From contig CAITIQ010000344.1 of assembly GCA_903892415.1 (NCBI GenBank), positions 1-64,000 of the forward strand: 64,000 nucleotides of DNA, read 5' to 3'. The stretch is from an uncultured delta proteobacterium (GTDB taxonomy: Bacteria > Myxococcota_A > Polyangia > Polyangiales > Polyangiaceae). The notes under the pieces were generated by a model that worked only from the letters and a program-made list of their open reading frames with translations, was not told the origin of the DNA and did not search any database. Both the position numbers and the translations under genes were made by a program. Of the stretch, positions 1 to 8,990 are shown in pieces; within the stretch, counting starts at the first letter, position 1; every line of letters starts with the position of its first letter.

Positions 1-376
1 CTCGTGAGCCTGCACACTTGGCCGTGGGCTCAAACACCTCACAGACGCGCTTCTTGTTGGCCTCGGCCCACCACTCTTTGATGCACTTGTGTTCTACCTC
101 TGTGCAGTAGTCCCCCTCAGCGAGCACCATATTCGCCGGGCAGGTAGGCGGCGGCGCCGCTGGCTCAGGCGTCGTTGTCGCGGGTGCCGCGACAAGCGCC
201 AGCTCAGGGGTGGTGGCGACCGCTGGTCCTGAGGACGTGGCTTGCGGCCGAGTCTGTTCAACAAGGCCCGGGCTCGGTTCGGTGGGCGCGCCGCCGGCAC
301 ACGACACGAGCACGGCAAACGATGCCGAGGCGAAGACTGAATGGCGGCGGGATGTCGGAAGCGGGACGGCGGTCAT
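1..376 (-). CDS. Formylglycine-generating-enzyme-family lipoprotein (5' part only)
   Basis: The gene begins at an ATG at 376 and runs leftwards off the window, so only about 125 N-terminal residues are visible. A signal peptide ends in the lipobox VLVSC (Cys26). A Pro/Ala/Thr-rich linker follows up to about residue 78. Then comes CPANMVLAEGDYC and further paired Cys (CTEVEHKC, KRVCEVFEPTAKC). This opening resembles SUMF1/EgtB/PvdO-type formylglycine-generating-enzyme-like lipoproteins, common in myxobacteria. The catalytic core lies outside the window, so activity cannot be judged. It is transcribed away from the GYF-domain gene at 585, leaving a 208-base divergent intergenic region in which I could not pick out a clear promoter. 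The lipoprotein reading is firm; the family is a moderate-confidence recognition of the entry motif. Confidence 0.6.
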   Translation of the reverse strand, partial: MTAVPLPTSRRHSVFASASFAVLVSCAGGAPTEPSPGLVEQTRPQATSSGPAVATTPELALVAAPATTTPEPAAPPPTCPANMVLAEGDYCTEVEHKCIKEWWAEANKKRVCEVFEPTAKCAGSR

Positions 377-584
377 GTCGTTGATCTCTCGGAAGTTGAC
401 GAGGTGGCGATACCACGAAAACGTCGGCTTCGATGCGAGGTTGGCCTCAGCGGGTGCGTCGGCGTTGCAAGGTCGTGGTTAGAGTCCAGCTTGGACGGAA
501 CGCTCGGGAGCTCCTCCGACATCCTGCCACTGAGTTTTTGCCGAACAGTTGGCCGAGAGCGTCGGCTTTCGCTAACCGGGTCGC

Positions 585-1550
585 ATGTCGCCGAACAACG
601 CAACGAGCACGGGCCGCCGTGACGAGAGCGACCGCGAGAGCGGCGTCTCGGTTGCGAGCCGCCAGGCGTCCCTCCCGACGGTTGCCGGTGGCGAGCGTGC
701 GTCGGCGACCGAGAGCAGCCCGGTGGAGATCAATCGTCCGATCTGGGCGGTCGATCTGGGCAACGAGATGCGTGCCGTTTCCACGTTTGAGCTCTGGATG
801 GCGCTCTCCCGTGGGGACTACTCGACTGAGGTGCTGGTCTGGCGCATGGGTCGCGAGTGCTGGAGCCCGGCGCACGAAGTACCTGAGCTGGCCTGCGCCC
901 TTTCCGGTGTTACCCCGACGCGGAATAGCGCTACCGCGAGCCGGGACAGCGACAGTGTTGAACGCGCGACGCTCGACTATGCCCAAACTCCGACTTCGGG
1001 CGTCTTTGAGTGCAACAGGCTCGCGACGCAGACGGCTTCGTCAGAGGCGCCCGAACCCGCGCTCGAGCTCGACGACAGCGAAACGCCGCCCGCAACGAGC
1101 GCCACGCTCGCGCCCTCGCCGTTGCCCCTCGTCGCGCTCGAGCTCGAGGATGCACAGGCGGCAGAGGCCCCTCGCCGCAAGGCGCGGGCGAGGCGGGCGC
1201 AGCCCCGATTGTTTGCAGCGCTTGGTGCGGCGCTATTGACGCTGACCACCCTCGGGTTGGCGGCGGGTCACGCTCCCAAAGCGTCGTCGGCGTCGCAGGG
1301 GCTGCTCGCTGGCCGTGCGCCCAACGAAGGCCCAACACAGCAGGCCGACGCATCGAGCGTCGCGCCGGAGGCGGCGCTCGGTTGGCTTGCAGACCAGGCC
1401 GAGGCCCTCAAGGGGTGGGCTGGAGCCAGGTTGGCAGACGAGCGAATTCAGCAAAATCAGCCCCAAATCAAGGAACAGGCGAGAGCGACCAACCGACCAA
1501 AGCGGGTTTCTCCCCAGCACAGCGGTCAACATCGACGCCGTCAGAGATAA
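585..1550 (+). CDS. GYF_2-domain (DUF4339) single-pass membrane protein
   Basis: 321 residues. The N-terminal 50 residues are polar and disordered-looking. A GYF_2/DUF4339-like domain follows at about 53-102, with the pattern IWAVDLGNEMRAVSTFELW ... VLVWRMGRECWSPAHEVPEL. Such domains occur in membrane or peptide-binding adaptor proteins. An acidic and Pro-rich linker leads to a basic stretch (about 197-207) and one hydrophobic segment at about 209-228. A polar tail follows. The basic residues before the membrane segment suggest that the GYF domain is cytoplasmic. No enzyme motif is visible. It stands alone between a divergent lipoprotein and tRNA-Gln. Function unknown; a protein-interaction role is inferred from the domain only. 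Confidence 0.65.
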   Translation: MSPNNATSTGRRDESDRESGVSVASRQASLPTVAGGERASATESSPVEINRPIWAVDLGNEMRAVSTFELWMALSRGDYSTEVLVWRMGRECWSPAHEVPELACALSGVTPTRNSATASRDSDSVERATLDYAQTPTSGVFECNRLATQTASSEAPEPALELDDSETPPATSATLAPSPLPLVALELEDAQAAEAPRRKARARRAQPRLFAALGAALLTLTTLGLAAGHAPKASSASQGLLAGRAPNEGPTQQADASSVAPEAALGWLADQAEALKGWAGARLADERIQQNQPQIKEQARATNRPKRVSPQHSGQHRRRQR

Positions 1551-1632
1551 GTTGCTCCATCGTCTTGTTGGAAAACGGATCGAAACCGGCTAAACATCCC
1601 GCTCGCTAGCTTCAGCCAAGGCTGTGGCTCTC

Positions 1633-1706
1633 TCCGGTGTCGTCTAAGGGCAGGACGGGGGACTTTGAATCCCCTAATCGTGGTTCGAATCCACGCACCG
1701 GAACCA
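1633..1706 (+). tRNA. tRNA-Gln (anticodon UUG)
   Basis: A complete cloverleaf can be drawn. The acceptor stem is TCCGGTG (1633-1639) pairing with CACCGGA (1696-1702). The D arm contains GTCTAAGGGCAGGAC. The anticodon stem GGGGA/TCCCC carries loop CTTTGAA with anticodon TTG. The T arm is GTGG-TTCGAAT-CCAC, and CCA is encoded at 1704-1706. UUG reads CAA/CAG glutamine codons. A hairpin terminator follows within 10 bases. Confidence 0.95.
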
Positions 1707-1714
1707 CAAAAGCA

Positions 1715-1748
1715 AAAAGCCGCAGAGCCCAAGGGCTCCGCGGCTTTT
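1715..1748 (+). terminator. Bidirectional intrinsic terminator after tRNA-Gln
   Basis: A GC-rich inverted repeat (AAAAGCCGCAGAGCCC, loop AAG, then the nearly matching GGGCTCCGCGGCTTTT) is flanked by an A run on the left and a T run on the right. It can serve tRNA-Gln on the plus strand and the convergent lipoprotein gene that ends at 1766 on the minus strand. Confidence 0.85.
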
Positions 1749-1765
1749 CACTTATTCGAGGCGGA

Positions 1766-4696
1766 CTACGGGTTCACGCAGATCGCGAGATCAAACGCAG
1801 TGACCGTTCCAGTGTCCTGATTTGTATCGTCGGCTACGTTCAGAACCCAGTTGCCGTTGGCAGCTGTGTTGACGAAGGTCGAGAACGGCGCTTCGGGCCG
1901 GAAAACGCCTGCGAAAGGCGCTGTTCCTGCCGTGATAGCGGTAACGGCACCGTCACGGAAGAAGGTTGCCTGGGTCATATTGCCAAAGTTGTCGCCGCTG
2001 CTGCCGTTATCGGTACAGACATCGAGAGGAGCCACCACGCCGGGCGCAGTTAGCCGAACGTCAACGTCCTCATCCCAGGTGTGAGTCGCGCGGAAGCGCA
2101 TTGCCACATTGCGAACCGTTCCGGTCTGGGCGATCGGAATGGTGAGATTGGTCCCCGCGACGTTGTTGTCTGGAATTGCCACGGGCAGACCCATTGCGGA
2201 GCCCTGAACGATGGTGCCTCCGACACAGGGGCCGAGGTAACAGAGGATGTCGTCACCGCACGCTGAAGCGTTGAAGCAGCTGCTGGGGGTACCCTGGCAG
2301 ATGAAGCCCGCTTCCTGGGTGCAAGTTGCTGAGCAACCGTCTCCGGGGTTGGTAAGGCCGTCATCGCAGGCCTCGGTACCACCGATGACTCCGTCGCCGC
2401 AGATCGAGCGTGTGATGCGGATGTCGAAGGGATCTGCGTCGTCGGTGACGGAGAAGGTCTCAACAGCGATGAATACGGGGCCGGCCACCGTCGCGGTGAA
2501 GGAGATTCCGGTCTGTTCCGCGGTGGAACCACCATCGATGCTGGCGGAGCAGGCAGAGCCACCAGCGCAATTGCTCGGAGTGATGATGTGCATAACGGCG
2601 TCGAAGGCCGCGTTCTGCTCGCTCACGCGAATGGTCTCACCTGCAACAGCATCAACGCGGAAGACGATCTCTTTGCCGCTGCCAGCCGTTGCTGCGACGT
2701 CGGCACAACCAGCGCCCGGGTTGTAGTTGGCGTCGTCACCGAAGCCGCCCATGGTGCCGGTGTATTGGAAGTTGTTGCCTGAAACCACGATGGGTGCAGC
2801 ACAGTTCGCCGCGGGAGCTCCCATACAAACGGAGGGTGCGGTGCCCGTGCAGGTGAAGCCCGGTTCAACCGTGCAAGTGGCTGAGCAACCGTCCAACGCG
2901 TCGGTGTCGCCGTCGTCGCAAGCTTCCGCTCCGTTGACAACGCCATCTCCGCAGGCCTGCAGATCAAAGCGGATGTCGAACGTGCTCGCTGGGTCGAGCG
3001 AGGCAGCGCCGAAGTAGCTCTCCACGAACACCGAGTAGGTACCGGCGGTGGTGGCGGTGAAGTTGAGGCCGGTGCTCTGCTCGGTTCCTGACGCCCCGGG
3101 GAAGCCGTCGAAGGTAGCCGAACAAACCCCGACATCACAGGTCGGACGAACATGGAAGGCGAGGTCTAGGGTGCCGAAGTTCTTCACGTTGAGCCGTTGC
3201 CCAGCCGCCATGGCCACGCTGAACACGATCTCGGGAGAGGTGTTCGTCGCACCCGCAACGTTGGTGCAGGAGGCGTCGATGAAGTTGTAGTCATCACCGT
3301 AGGCCGCAATGTTTGATCCCACGTAGGTGAAGTTATCCGTCGCGACGATTGCGTCTGCGCAGGTCTCTCCAGGGATCAGCACGCAAACCGAGGGTTCACC
3401 GCTGCAGTTGTAACCCGCCTCGGTGGCGCAGGTCGCTGAGCAGCCGTCACCAGCCATCATCATGCCGTCGTCACAGGTCTCGCCGGCATCCAGAACGCTG
3501 TTGCCGCAGAGCTGCGTACAAACAGAGGCCATACCCATCATGTTGGTGCACTCGAAGCCAGGCTCGACTGCACAGGTCGGCGAACAGCCGTCGCCCATCA
3601 TGGCGTTCATGTCGTCGCAGCCTTCACCCGGACCAACGTCGCCGTCACCGCAGGGGCTGATGTTGAAGAGGAGGTCGGTGGTGTCGCCCGCGTCGAAGGT
3701 CCACGAGTCGATCGTGACGAAGTAGGTGCCTGCCGTGGTGGCTTGGAATACGAGACCAGGATCGACCTCAGCCGCACCGACACCGTCGAAGGATTCGACG
3801 CAGACAGCTGCGTTGTCGCAGGTGCTGGTTACGTGAAAGAGAGCGTCAAGCGTGCCGCTCTGCGCAACCTGCAGCGTGTCACCAACCGCGAGGTCAACGC
3901 TGAATACGATGTCGGGCTTCGCATTCATGTTGCTGCTCGGGTCCAGACACGATGCGTCGGTGAAGAGCAGATCGTCGCCGAACAGAGCAATGTCCGTGGG
4001 GGCAAAGACGAAGCCGTCTCCGGTCACGACGATGGGCGTCATGCAGCTGCCTGCGAGCGCACAAACGCTCGGCTGGCCGCTGCAGGCGAATCCGAGTTCA
4101 ACAGCGCAGTTGACGCTGCAACCGTCGCCGTCGACCGGGGGCATCACGCCTTCGTCGCATTGCTCGGTGCCAGCGACGATGCCGTCGCCGCAGCCGGTCA
4201 TGCAGACCGAGGGCTCGCCAGCGCAGCTGAAGCCGTTCTCGATGGCGCAGGCATCGCTGCAACCATCACCGACGACGGTGTTGTCGTCGTCACAGGTCTC
4301 AGCGCCAACAGCGATAACGCCGTCACCGCACTCTGCGGTGCAGTCGCTCGGCTCGCCGTTGCAAGCGTAGCCAGTCTCAACGGCGCACTGCGAATCACAG
4401 CCGTCGCCGTTCGTAGTGTTGTTGTCGTCGCAGCCTTCATCGGGCGCGCCGACTAGTCCGTCGCCGCACACGACGGGAGGAGCGCCGCCGCCACCTTCAC
4501 CGCCGCCGCCAGGCTGGCCGCCTTGGCCACCGCCACCGTTGTCGCCGCCTTGGCCGCCGCCAGCAGAGTTGCCGCCGCCACCAGCGTTCTCACCGCCGCC
4601 GCCCGTGTTATTGCCACCGCCGCCGCTGGACGAATCGTCCCCGCAAGCCGCTACAAGGAACCCAACCATTACGGCGGGGATCAGGATTTTGCGCAT
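1766..4696 (-). CDS. Mosaic surface lipoprotein: DUF4215 Cys-rich repeats, PPC-like modules, P domain
   Basis: 976 residues from the ATG at 4696, which has GGAGGA (4700-4705, complement) just upstream; a longer open frame to 4891 lacks this support. The signal peptide ends in VAAC, marking a lipoprotein. A Gly/Asn-rich stalk follows. Seven Cys-rich repeats of the pattern CGDG...E.CDD....GDGCS..C..E.G..C are visible: three in tandem, then two, one and one. Between them lie three related beta-rich modules of about 110 residues (for example DIVFSVDLAVGDTLQV ... TAGTYFVTIDS), resembling pre-peptidase C-terminal domains. The last 140 residues (WDEDVDVRLTAP ... GNWVLNVAD) match a proprotein-convertase P domain. 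No protease catalytic domain is present, so a binding or structural surface role is likely. Confidence 0.85.
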   Translation of the reverse strand: MRKILIPAVMVGFLVAACGDDSSSGGGGNNTGGGGENAGGGGNSAGGGQGGDNGGGGQGGQPGGGGEGGGGAPPVVCGDGLVGAPDEGCDDNNTTNGDGCDSQCAVETGYACNGEPSDCTAECGDGVIAVGAETCDDDNTVVGDGCSDACAIENGFSCAGEPSVCMTGCGDGIVAGTEQCDEGVMPPVDGDGCSVNCAVELGFACSGQPSVCALAGSCMTPIVVTGDGFVFAPTDIALFGDDLLFTDASCLDPSSNMNAKPDIVFSVDLAVGDTLQVAQSGTLDALFHVTSTCDNAAVCVESFDGVGAAEVDPGLVFQATTAGTYFVTIDSWTFDAGDTTDLLFNISPCGDGDVGPGEGCDDMNAMMGDGCSPTCAVEPGFECTNMMGMASVCTQLCGNSVLDAGETCDDGMMMAGDGCSATCATEAGYNCSGEPSVCVLIPGETCADAIVATDNFTYVGSNIAAYGDDYNFIDASCTNVAGATNTSPEIVFSVAMAAGQRLNVKNFGTLDLAFHVRPTCDVGVCSATFDGFPGASGTEQSTGLNFTATTAGTYSVFVESYFGAASLDPASTFDIRFDLQACGDGVVNGAEACDDGDTDALDGCSATCTVEPGFTCTGTAPSVCMGAPAANCAAPIVVSGNNFQYTGTMGGFGDDANYNPGAGCADVAATAGSGKEIVFRVDAVAGETIRVSEQNAAFDAVMHIITPSNCAGGSACSASIDGGSTAEQTGISFTATVAGPVFIAVETFSVTDDADPFDIRITRSICGDGVIGGTEACDDGLTNPGDGCSATCTQEAGFICQGTPSSCFNASACGDDILCYLGPCVGGTIVQGSAMGLPVAIPDNNVAGTNLTIPIAQTGTVRNVAMRFRATHTWDEDVDVRLTAPGVVAPLDVCTDNGSSGDNFGNMTQATFFRDGAVTAITAGTAPFAGVFRPEAPFSTFVNTAANGNWVLNVADDTNQDTGTVTAFDLAICVNP

Positions 4697-4811
4697 AAGT
4701 CCTCCGAGGAGCCTTTTCACCGATCCGCCACGTGGCTGCAACGGGCAAGTTTCCGGCGCGGCCCAGCGGCGAAGCTTGCTACGAGCCCCGCACCGCAGAG
4801 AAGATGCCCAG

Positions 4812-5852
4812 ATGAAGCTCGGTACCGGCTTGATGCACCTTGGCCTCGCGCTTGCGTCAGTCGGAGGGTGCGGCGATTCGAGCCAAACCACGGCGGCAGG
4901 CGGCGCAAGTCATCAGGGAGGCAGCCCGAACGGTGGGGCCAACCAAGGGGCAAGCGGCCCTGGCTCCGGGACGACCAACTCGGGCGGCGGCGGCGCAACC
5001 TCCACAACTAGCAGCAACGGGGGCAGCGGCGGCAGCTCCACCTCGTTCAACGGCTTTCCGCCAGAGTGGCCATCGGGAGAGGCTTGCAGCGCTGAAGACC
5101 CGATCTTCGTTTGGCAGCTGACTCCGGATACCTACATATTGCGACAATCCCTTTGTACCAGCTTTGAAGGACCGTTCCTTTACCTGTTATTCGGGGAAGA
5201 CAAAGTCTTGCTCGAAGATACGGGCGATGGCGGAATTCCGGTGCGCGAGGTTGTGCAGTCGGTGATCGATGATTGGTTGGCGGCCAACAACAAGTCCTCG
5301 ATCGAGCTCGTGGTCATGCACTCTCATTCGCACGGGGATCACGTTTCGGGCGATGGTCAATTCGTCGGACAGCCGGGCGTTACGCTGGTGGGGACTGGGC
5401 TCAACGACGTCACGAGTTTCTTCGGCATCGACAACTGGGCAACCGAGATTGTGCCGTTTGAACTGGGCGGCCGCACGCTCAGCATGATCCCGATTCCAGG
5501 GCATCAGTCGGCCCACGTGGCGATCTACGACCCGAAGTACGAGCTGCTGCTTACGGGAGATACGCTGTACCCAGGTAGGCTCTACATTCAGAACTTTGGT
5601 GACTACGTCACGAGCGTCGAACGGCTCGTGGACTTCGCCAATTCAAACCCGGTGGCCTGGGTACTTGGGACCCATATCGAGATGACCCAAACGCCTGGGG
5701 TCGACTTCGACTTCGGCGCGGATGTGCACGCTAACGAGCGACCATTGGAGCTAACGCTTGACCACCTGCTCGAGCTCGAGGCCGCGGTAACTGCGATGGG
5801 TAACTCACCGAGCTATCAAGTCCACGATGACTTCATCATCTACCCGCTGTGA
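4812..5852 (+). CDS. MBL-fold metallohydrolase lipoprotein
   Basis: 346 residues starting at the ATG at 4812. The signal peptide ends SVGGC (Cys20), followed by a Gly/Ser/Thr-rich stalk to about residue 75. The metallo-beta-lactamase fold then shows the metal motif HxHxDH at His172-Ser-His174-Gly-Asp176-His177, a further His231 in PGHQSAH, Asp250 in LLTGDT and His288 near the end. This is the complete ligand set expected for a dinuclear hydrolase. The substrate cannot be told from sequence; glyoxalase-II-like and lactonase-like MBLs share this layout. It would sit in the outer membrane or periplasm. It is divergent from the mosaic lipoprotein (115-base gap) and convergent with the quinone oxidoreductase. 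Confidence 0.85.
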   Translation: MKLGTGLMHLGLALASVGGCGDSSQTTAAGGASHQGGSPNGGANQGASGPGSGTTNSGGGGATSTTSSNGGSGGSSTSFNGFPPEWPSGEACSAEDPIFVWQLTPDTYILRQSLCTSFEGPFLYLLFGEDKVLLEDTGDGGIPVREVVQSVIDDWLAANNKSSIELVVMHSHSHGDHVSGDGQFVGQPGVTLVGTGLNDVTSFFGIDNWATEIVPFELGGRTLSMIPIPGHQSAHVAIYDPKYELLLTGDTLYPGRLYIQNFGDYVTSVERLVDFANSNPVAWVLGTHIEMTQTPGVDFDFGADVHANERPLELTLDHLLELEAAVTAMGNSPSYQVHDDFIIYPL

Positions 5853-5872
5853 CTACCGCTCAGAGCTATCGC

Positions 5873-6838
5873 TCAGAGACGCAATACGATTTTACCCACG
5901 GTCCCACGACCCTCCAGCGCCTCAAACGCGGGCTTGGCCTCCGCGAGCGCATAGACCCCGCCCAGCTCGAGCTTGAGCGCCCCTCGCTCAGCCAGGGCAG
6001 CCATCTCCGCGAGTGGCGGCGCACATAGCTCTCGCTGCGCAATCAACGGCGTAAGGTAGTAACCAGCGATGGTGAGGTTCTTTCCCATAAGTCCGATGGG
6101 CTCGAAGGTGCCGCGCGTATCTCCGCTCGCTGCGCCAAACACGATCATCCGCCCGAACGAGCGGAGGCAAGCGAAGTTGCGCTTGTAGGCTTCAGTCCCG
6201 CCAATCATCTCGAGCACGACATCGACCTCACCGCAGGCCGACTTGACCTGCGCCACGAGATCTCCGCGACTGTCGATCACGTAGTCCGCCCCGAGACCCC
6301 GCACAAAGTCGTGTTTAGCGCTGCTCGCACTGGCAACGACGACCGCGCCAGCAGCCTTTGCGAGCTGCACCGCGAGCGCTCCTACGCCGCCCGCGGCAGC
6401 ATGAACCAGCACGCGCTCTTTGGCTTGCAACCGGCCCATCAAGAATAACAGGTGATGCGCAGTTAGGCCCTGAACCGGCAGCGCTACCGCCCTTTCGAAG
6501 TCGAGGCCGGGGGGAAGCGGGTACACGGCCTGCTCAACGACGTTCACGCCTTCAGCAAAGGCAGCTGAACCGAGCGCCATCACGCGATCTCCAACCTTGA
6601 GCGAGGACACCGCCGAACCGACCTCAAGTACCTCGCCCGCCACCTCCATCCCCGGAATGTCGGGGAGCTTTGGCTTCACGAAGTATTTGCCACGAATGAA
6701 CATCGTATCGGCGAAGTTGAGCCCCGCCGCGCGCACGCGCAGCTGAACCTGGTGGGGCTTCGGAGGCGGAGGTGATTCGACCTCTTCACAACGCAAAACT
6801 TCAGGACCGCCGAGTTCATGCAGACGTAGTGCGAGCAT
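5873..6838 (-). CDS. NADPH:quinone oxidoreductase-type MDR dehydrogenase
   Basis: 321 residues, normal for zinc-free medium-chain dehydrogenases of the quinone oxidoreductase group. The GroES-like N-terminal domain shows RAAGLNFADTMFIRGKY and PGMEVAGEV (about 37-70). The Rossmann domain shows AAGGVG (148-153) in VLVHAAAGGVGALAVQLAK and the NADPH-type segment after it. The Cys/His zinc ligands of alcohol dehydrogenases are not seen. It would reduce quinones or enoyl/enone compounds in the cytoplasm with NADPH; the natural substrate is unknown. It lies 3 bases downstream of gpmI on the same strand, so it is probably co-transcribed with it. Confidence 0.88.
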   Translation of the reverse strand: MLALRLHELGGPEVLRCEEVESPPPPKPHQVQLRVRAAGLNFADTMFIRGKYFVKPKLPDIPGMEVAGEVLEVGSAVSSLKVGDRVMALGSAAFAEGVNVVEQAVYPLPPGLDFERAVALPVQGLTAHHLLFLMGRLQAKERVLVHAAAGGVGALAVQLAKAAGAVVVASASSAKHDFVRGLGADYVIDSRGDLVAQVKSACGEVDVVLEMIGGTEAYKRNFACLRSFGRMIVFGAASGDTRGTFEPIGLMGKNLTIAGYYLTPLIAQRELCAPPLAEMAALAERGALKLELGGVYALAEAKPAFEALEGRGTVGKIVLRL

Positions 6839-6841
6839 GCG

Positions 6842-8491
6842 TCAAACCTCCAGCAGCGACGGCAAGTAGCCTTCAGGCGCCTCGAAGCCCATGAGATTGA
6901 GCACCGTGGCCGGGATCGCCGCGATGCTCTGCGGACCAGCCGCTGAGCGCAGCTTCAACGCTTTATTGGCTACATCAATGTAGCAAGGCACGTGGTTGAG
7001 CGTGTGACTCGTCTTTGGTCTTGGCTGACCGTGGGCGTCGAGCGAGAAGCCCTTCGCCTTCTTGTCCCACTCGAACATCTCATCGGCGTTGCCATGGTCC
7101 GCGGTGACGATGGTGGCTCCGCCGAGCGCGCGCACCACCGGCAGGATCCGAGCGAGCATCAGGTCGACAGCCGAAACCGCGAGAATCGTCGCCTCTAGCG
7201 CGCCGGTGTGACCAACCATGTCACCGTTGGCAAAGTTGATGCGTACGTGTCGGTGCTTGCCTGTCTTGAGTTCGGTGATAACGCGATCGGTGATCTCCGC
7301 TGCCTTCATCCAGGGTCGCTCCTCGAACGGCAGGGTGTCGCTGGGAACCTCGATGTAGGTCTCGAGCGCGTCATCGAACTTGCCGCTGCGATTGCCGTTC
7401 CAGAAGTAGGTCACATGGCCGTATTTTTGGGTCTCACTGATCGCGAGCTGCGAGACCTTTGCGTTCGCCAAGTACTCTCCAAGGGTTCGATCGATCTCCG
7501 GCGGAGTCACGAGGAAGGCTCGTGGCAAAGCCAGGTCTCCGTCGTATTGCATCATCCCGGCGTAAAACACGTCCGGCCGCTGACCCCGATCGAAGTGCTC
7601 GAACGTGTCGTCTTCGAAGGCGCGGGTGATCTCGATCGCGCGGTCCCCGCGGAAGTTGAAGAACACCACCGCGGCTCCCGAACGGATCTGACCGACCGGT
7701 CCGTTCGCATCGGCGATCACGAACGCAGGCAGGTTCTGATCGCCGATCCCTGGCGTCTCCTGGCGCAGCGTCTCAACGGCCTCGCGTAGGCTCGCAAAGG
7801 CGCGCCCTCGTCCGTGGACGTGAGCGTTGTAACCGCGCTCCACCATCGCCCAGTCGGCGTTGTAGCGATCCATCGTCACCTTCATGCGACCGCCGCCCGA
7901 AGCCACCCGATAGTCCCGATCGGCGTCGCTGAGTTCAGCCAATGCCCGCTCGAGCTTGTCGACGTACTCGAGCGCGCTCGTCTCGGGGACATCACGACCG
8001 TCGAGCAGTGCATGAACACGTACCTGCTTCACGCCGTCGCTCTTGGCGTGACGAAGCATCGCGATCAGATGATCGATGTGACTGTGGACGTTGCCGTCGG
8101 AGAGCAGACCGATGAAGTGGAGCGCCTCCCCCGAACCGACGCAGCGTGCAACCGCCGTCCGCCAGGTTTGACCCTCGAACAGGCGCCCCGAACGAATCGC
8201 TTCGTTCACGAGCTTGGCTCCCTGATCGAAGATCCGCCCAGCACCAAGTGCGTTGTGCCCAACTTCGCTGTTGCCCATGTCGTCGTCGGAAGGGAGGCCC
8301 ACCGCCGTTCCGTGAGCTGCCAGTTCGGTGAACAAGGCTGTCTTCTCGAGCCCGTCCAGCGTCGGCGTTCGAGCTAGAAAGACGGCATCACCCTGGTCAC
8401 GACGCCCGCGCCCCACTCCGTCCATCACGATCACGACCGTCGGACCGGAGACCCCGGGGAAACTTGGGAGGCGTTTCAACGAGAGGGACAT
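6842..8491 (-). CDS. gpmI: 2,3-bisphosphoglycerate-independent phosphoglycerate mutase
   Basis: 549 residues from the ATG at 8491; an AAGGAG sits 6 bases upstream, so I prefer it to a TTG at 8506. The enzyme interconverts 3- and 2-phosphoglycerate in glycolysis/gluconeogenesis using two Mn(II). The first metal Asp is in VIVMDGVG (about Asp24) and the phosphoserine nucleophile is Ser75 in DMGNSEVGHNALGAG. HSHIDHL, the DGRD motif and the C-terminal TADHGNADEM metal site are all present. Length is near the usual 510-550. It is followed at 3 bases by the MDR dehydrogenase and preceded at 15 bases by the DUF3634 gene, suggesting a three-gene unit. Confidence 0.96.
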   Translation of the reverse strand: MSLSLKRLPSFPGVSGPTVVIVMDGVGRGRRDQGDAVFLARTPTLDGLEKTALFTELAAHGTAVGLPSDDDMGNSEVGHNALGAGRIFDQGAKLVNEAIRSGRLFEGQTWRTAVARCVGSGEALHFIGLLSDGNVHSHIDHLIAMLRHAKSDGVKQVRVHALLDGRDVPETSALEYVDKLERALAELSDADRDYRVASGGGRMKVTMDRYNADWAMVERGYNAHVHGRGRAFASLREAVETLRQETPGIGDQNLPAFVIADANGPVGQIRSGAAVVFFNFRGDRAIEITRAFEDDTFEHFDRGQRPDVFYAGMMQYDGDLALPRAFLVTPPEIDRTLGEYLANAKVSQLAISETQKYGHVTYFWNGNRSGKFDDALETYIEVPSDTLPFEERPWMKAAEITDRVITELKTGKHRHVRINFANGDMVGHTGALEATILAVSAVDLMLARILPVVRALGGATIVTADHGNADEMFEWDKKAKGFSLDAHGQPRPKTSHTLNHVPCYIDVANKALKLRSAAGPQSIAAIPATVLNLMGFEAPEGYLPSLLEV

Positions 8492-8497
8492 GAGCTT

Positions 8498-8503
8498 CTC
8501 CTT
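8498..8503 (-). promoter_or_regulatory. Ribosome binding site of gpmI
   Basis: Complement reads AAGGAG, 6 bases before the ATG at 8491. It decides the gpmI start against the in-frame TTG at 8506, which would lie upstream of this site. Confidence 0.75.
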
Positions 8504-8506
8504 CAA

Positions 8507-8839
8507 TCAAGAACGAATAGCAGGGGCAGTTCGAAGGCGCGGAAGTGGAAACCTGCCAACGACGTTGCGCAGCTGCTGAACCACGTTGTCGGGCAGTGAG
8601 GCTGCGTCCACCTCGGCGCGCCCCGAGCGAATGCGCACGGTAGCTCGACCAGAGCAACGCGCACGACCAAAGACGTCCGCGAGGTCGTGGAGCAGCTCCC
8701 CTGGCGCGCGGCCTTTGGCCTTCACGATCTTCCCGTGCTGCACGACCAGCGAAAAAAGTACCCGCGACGACGCAACCCGCCAGAGAACCCAGCCGAAAAA
8801 CGCCAGCAGCAGAAAAAGACTGAACCAACGATCGGGCAT
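8507..8839 (-). CDS. DUF3634 family small membrane protein
   Basis: 110 residues. One N-terminal membrane segment (about 5-22, FSLFLLLAFFGWVLW) is followed by a compact soluble domain: FSLVVQHGKIVKAKGRAPGE, then LLHDLADVF and a C-terminal LRNVVGRFPLPRLR. This pattern matches my memory of DUF3634, a family of unknown function seen mainly in deltaproteobacteria. Translation starts at the ATG at 8839 and ends 15 bases before the gpmI ATG. No catalytic motif is visible. A role linked to glycolysis is not implied by the position alone. Confidence 0.7.
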   Translation of the reverse strand: MPDRWFSLFLLLAFFGWVLWRVASSRVLFSLVVQHGKIVKAKGRAPGELLHDLADVFGRARCSGRATVRIRSGRAEVDAASLPDNVVQQLRNVVGRFPLPRLRTAPAIRS

Positions 8840-8990
8840 CGCTTACGCACCAAAGCACGCAGACAGCAGCTTGCCAACCTAGCCCAGGACATCTTTCGTA
8901 GCCGCAATCATGGCTGGTCGGTATTCTCGCGCTTCCATCGGGGAGCTCTGAGCCGCGAACGGGTGGAGAAAAGGTCTTCGGAGCCAAAGC

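Noticed and set aside
433..1239. 268-codon plus-strand reading frame overlapping the GYF-domain gene
   Set aside because: Arg/Ser/Pro-rich translation without domain or start signal; a high-GC shadow of the GYF-domain gene in another frame.
3743..4456. 237-codon reading frame antisense to the mosaic lipoprotein
   Set aside because: Opposite strand of clear DUF4215 repeats; low-complexity translation.
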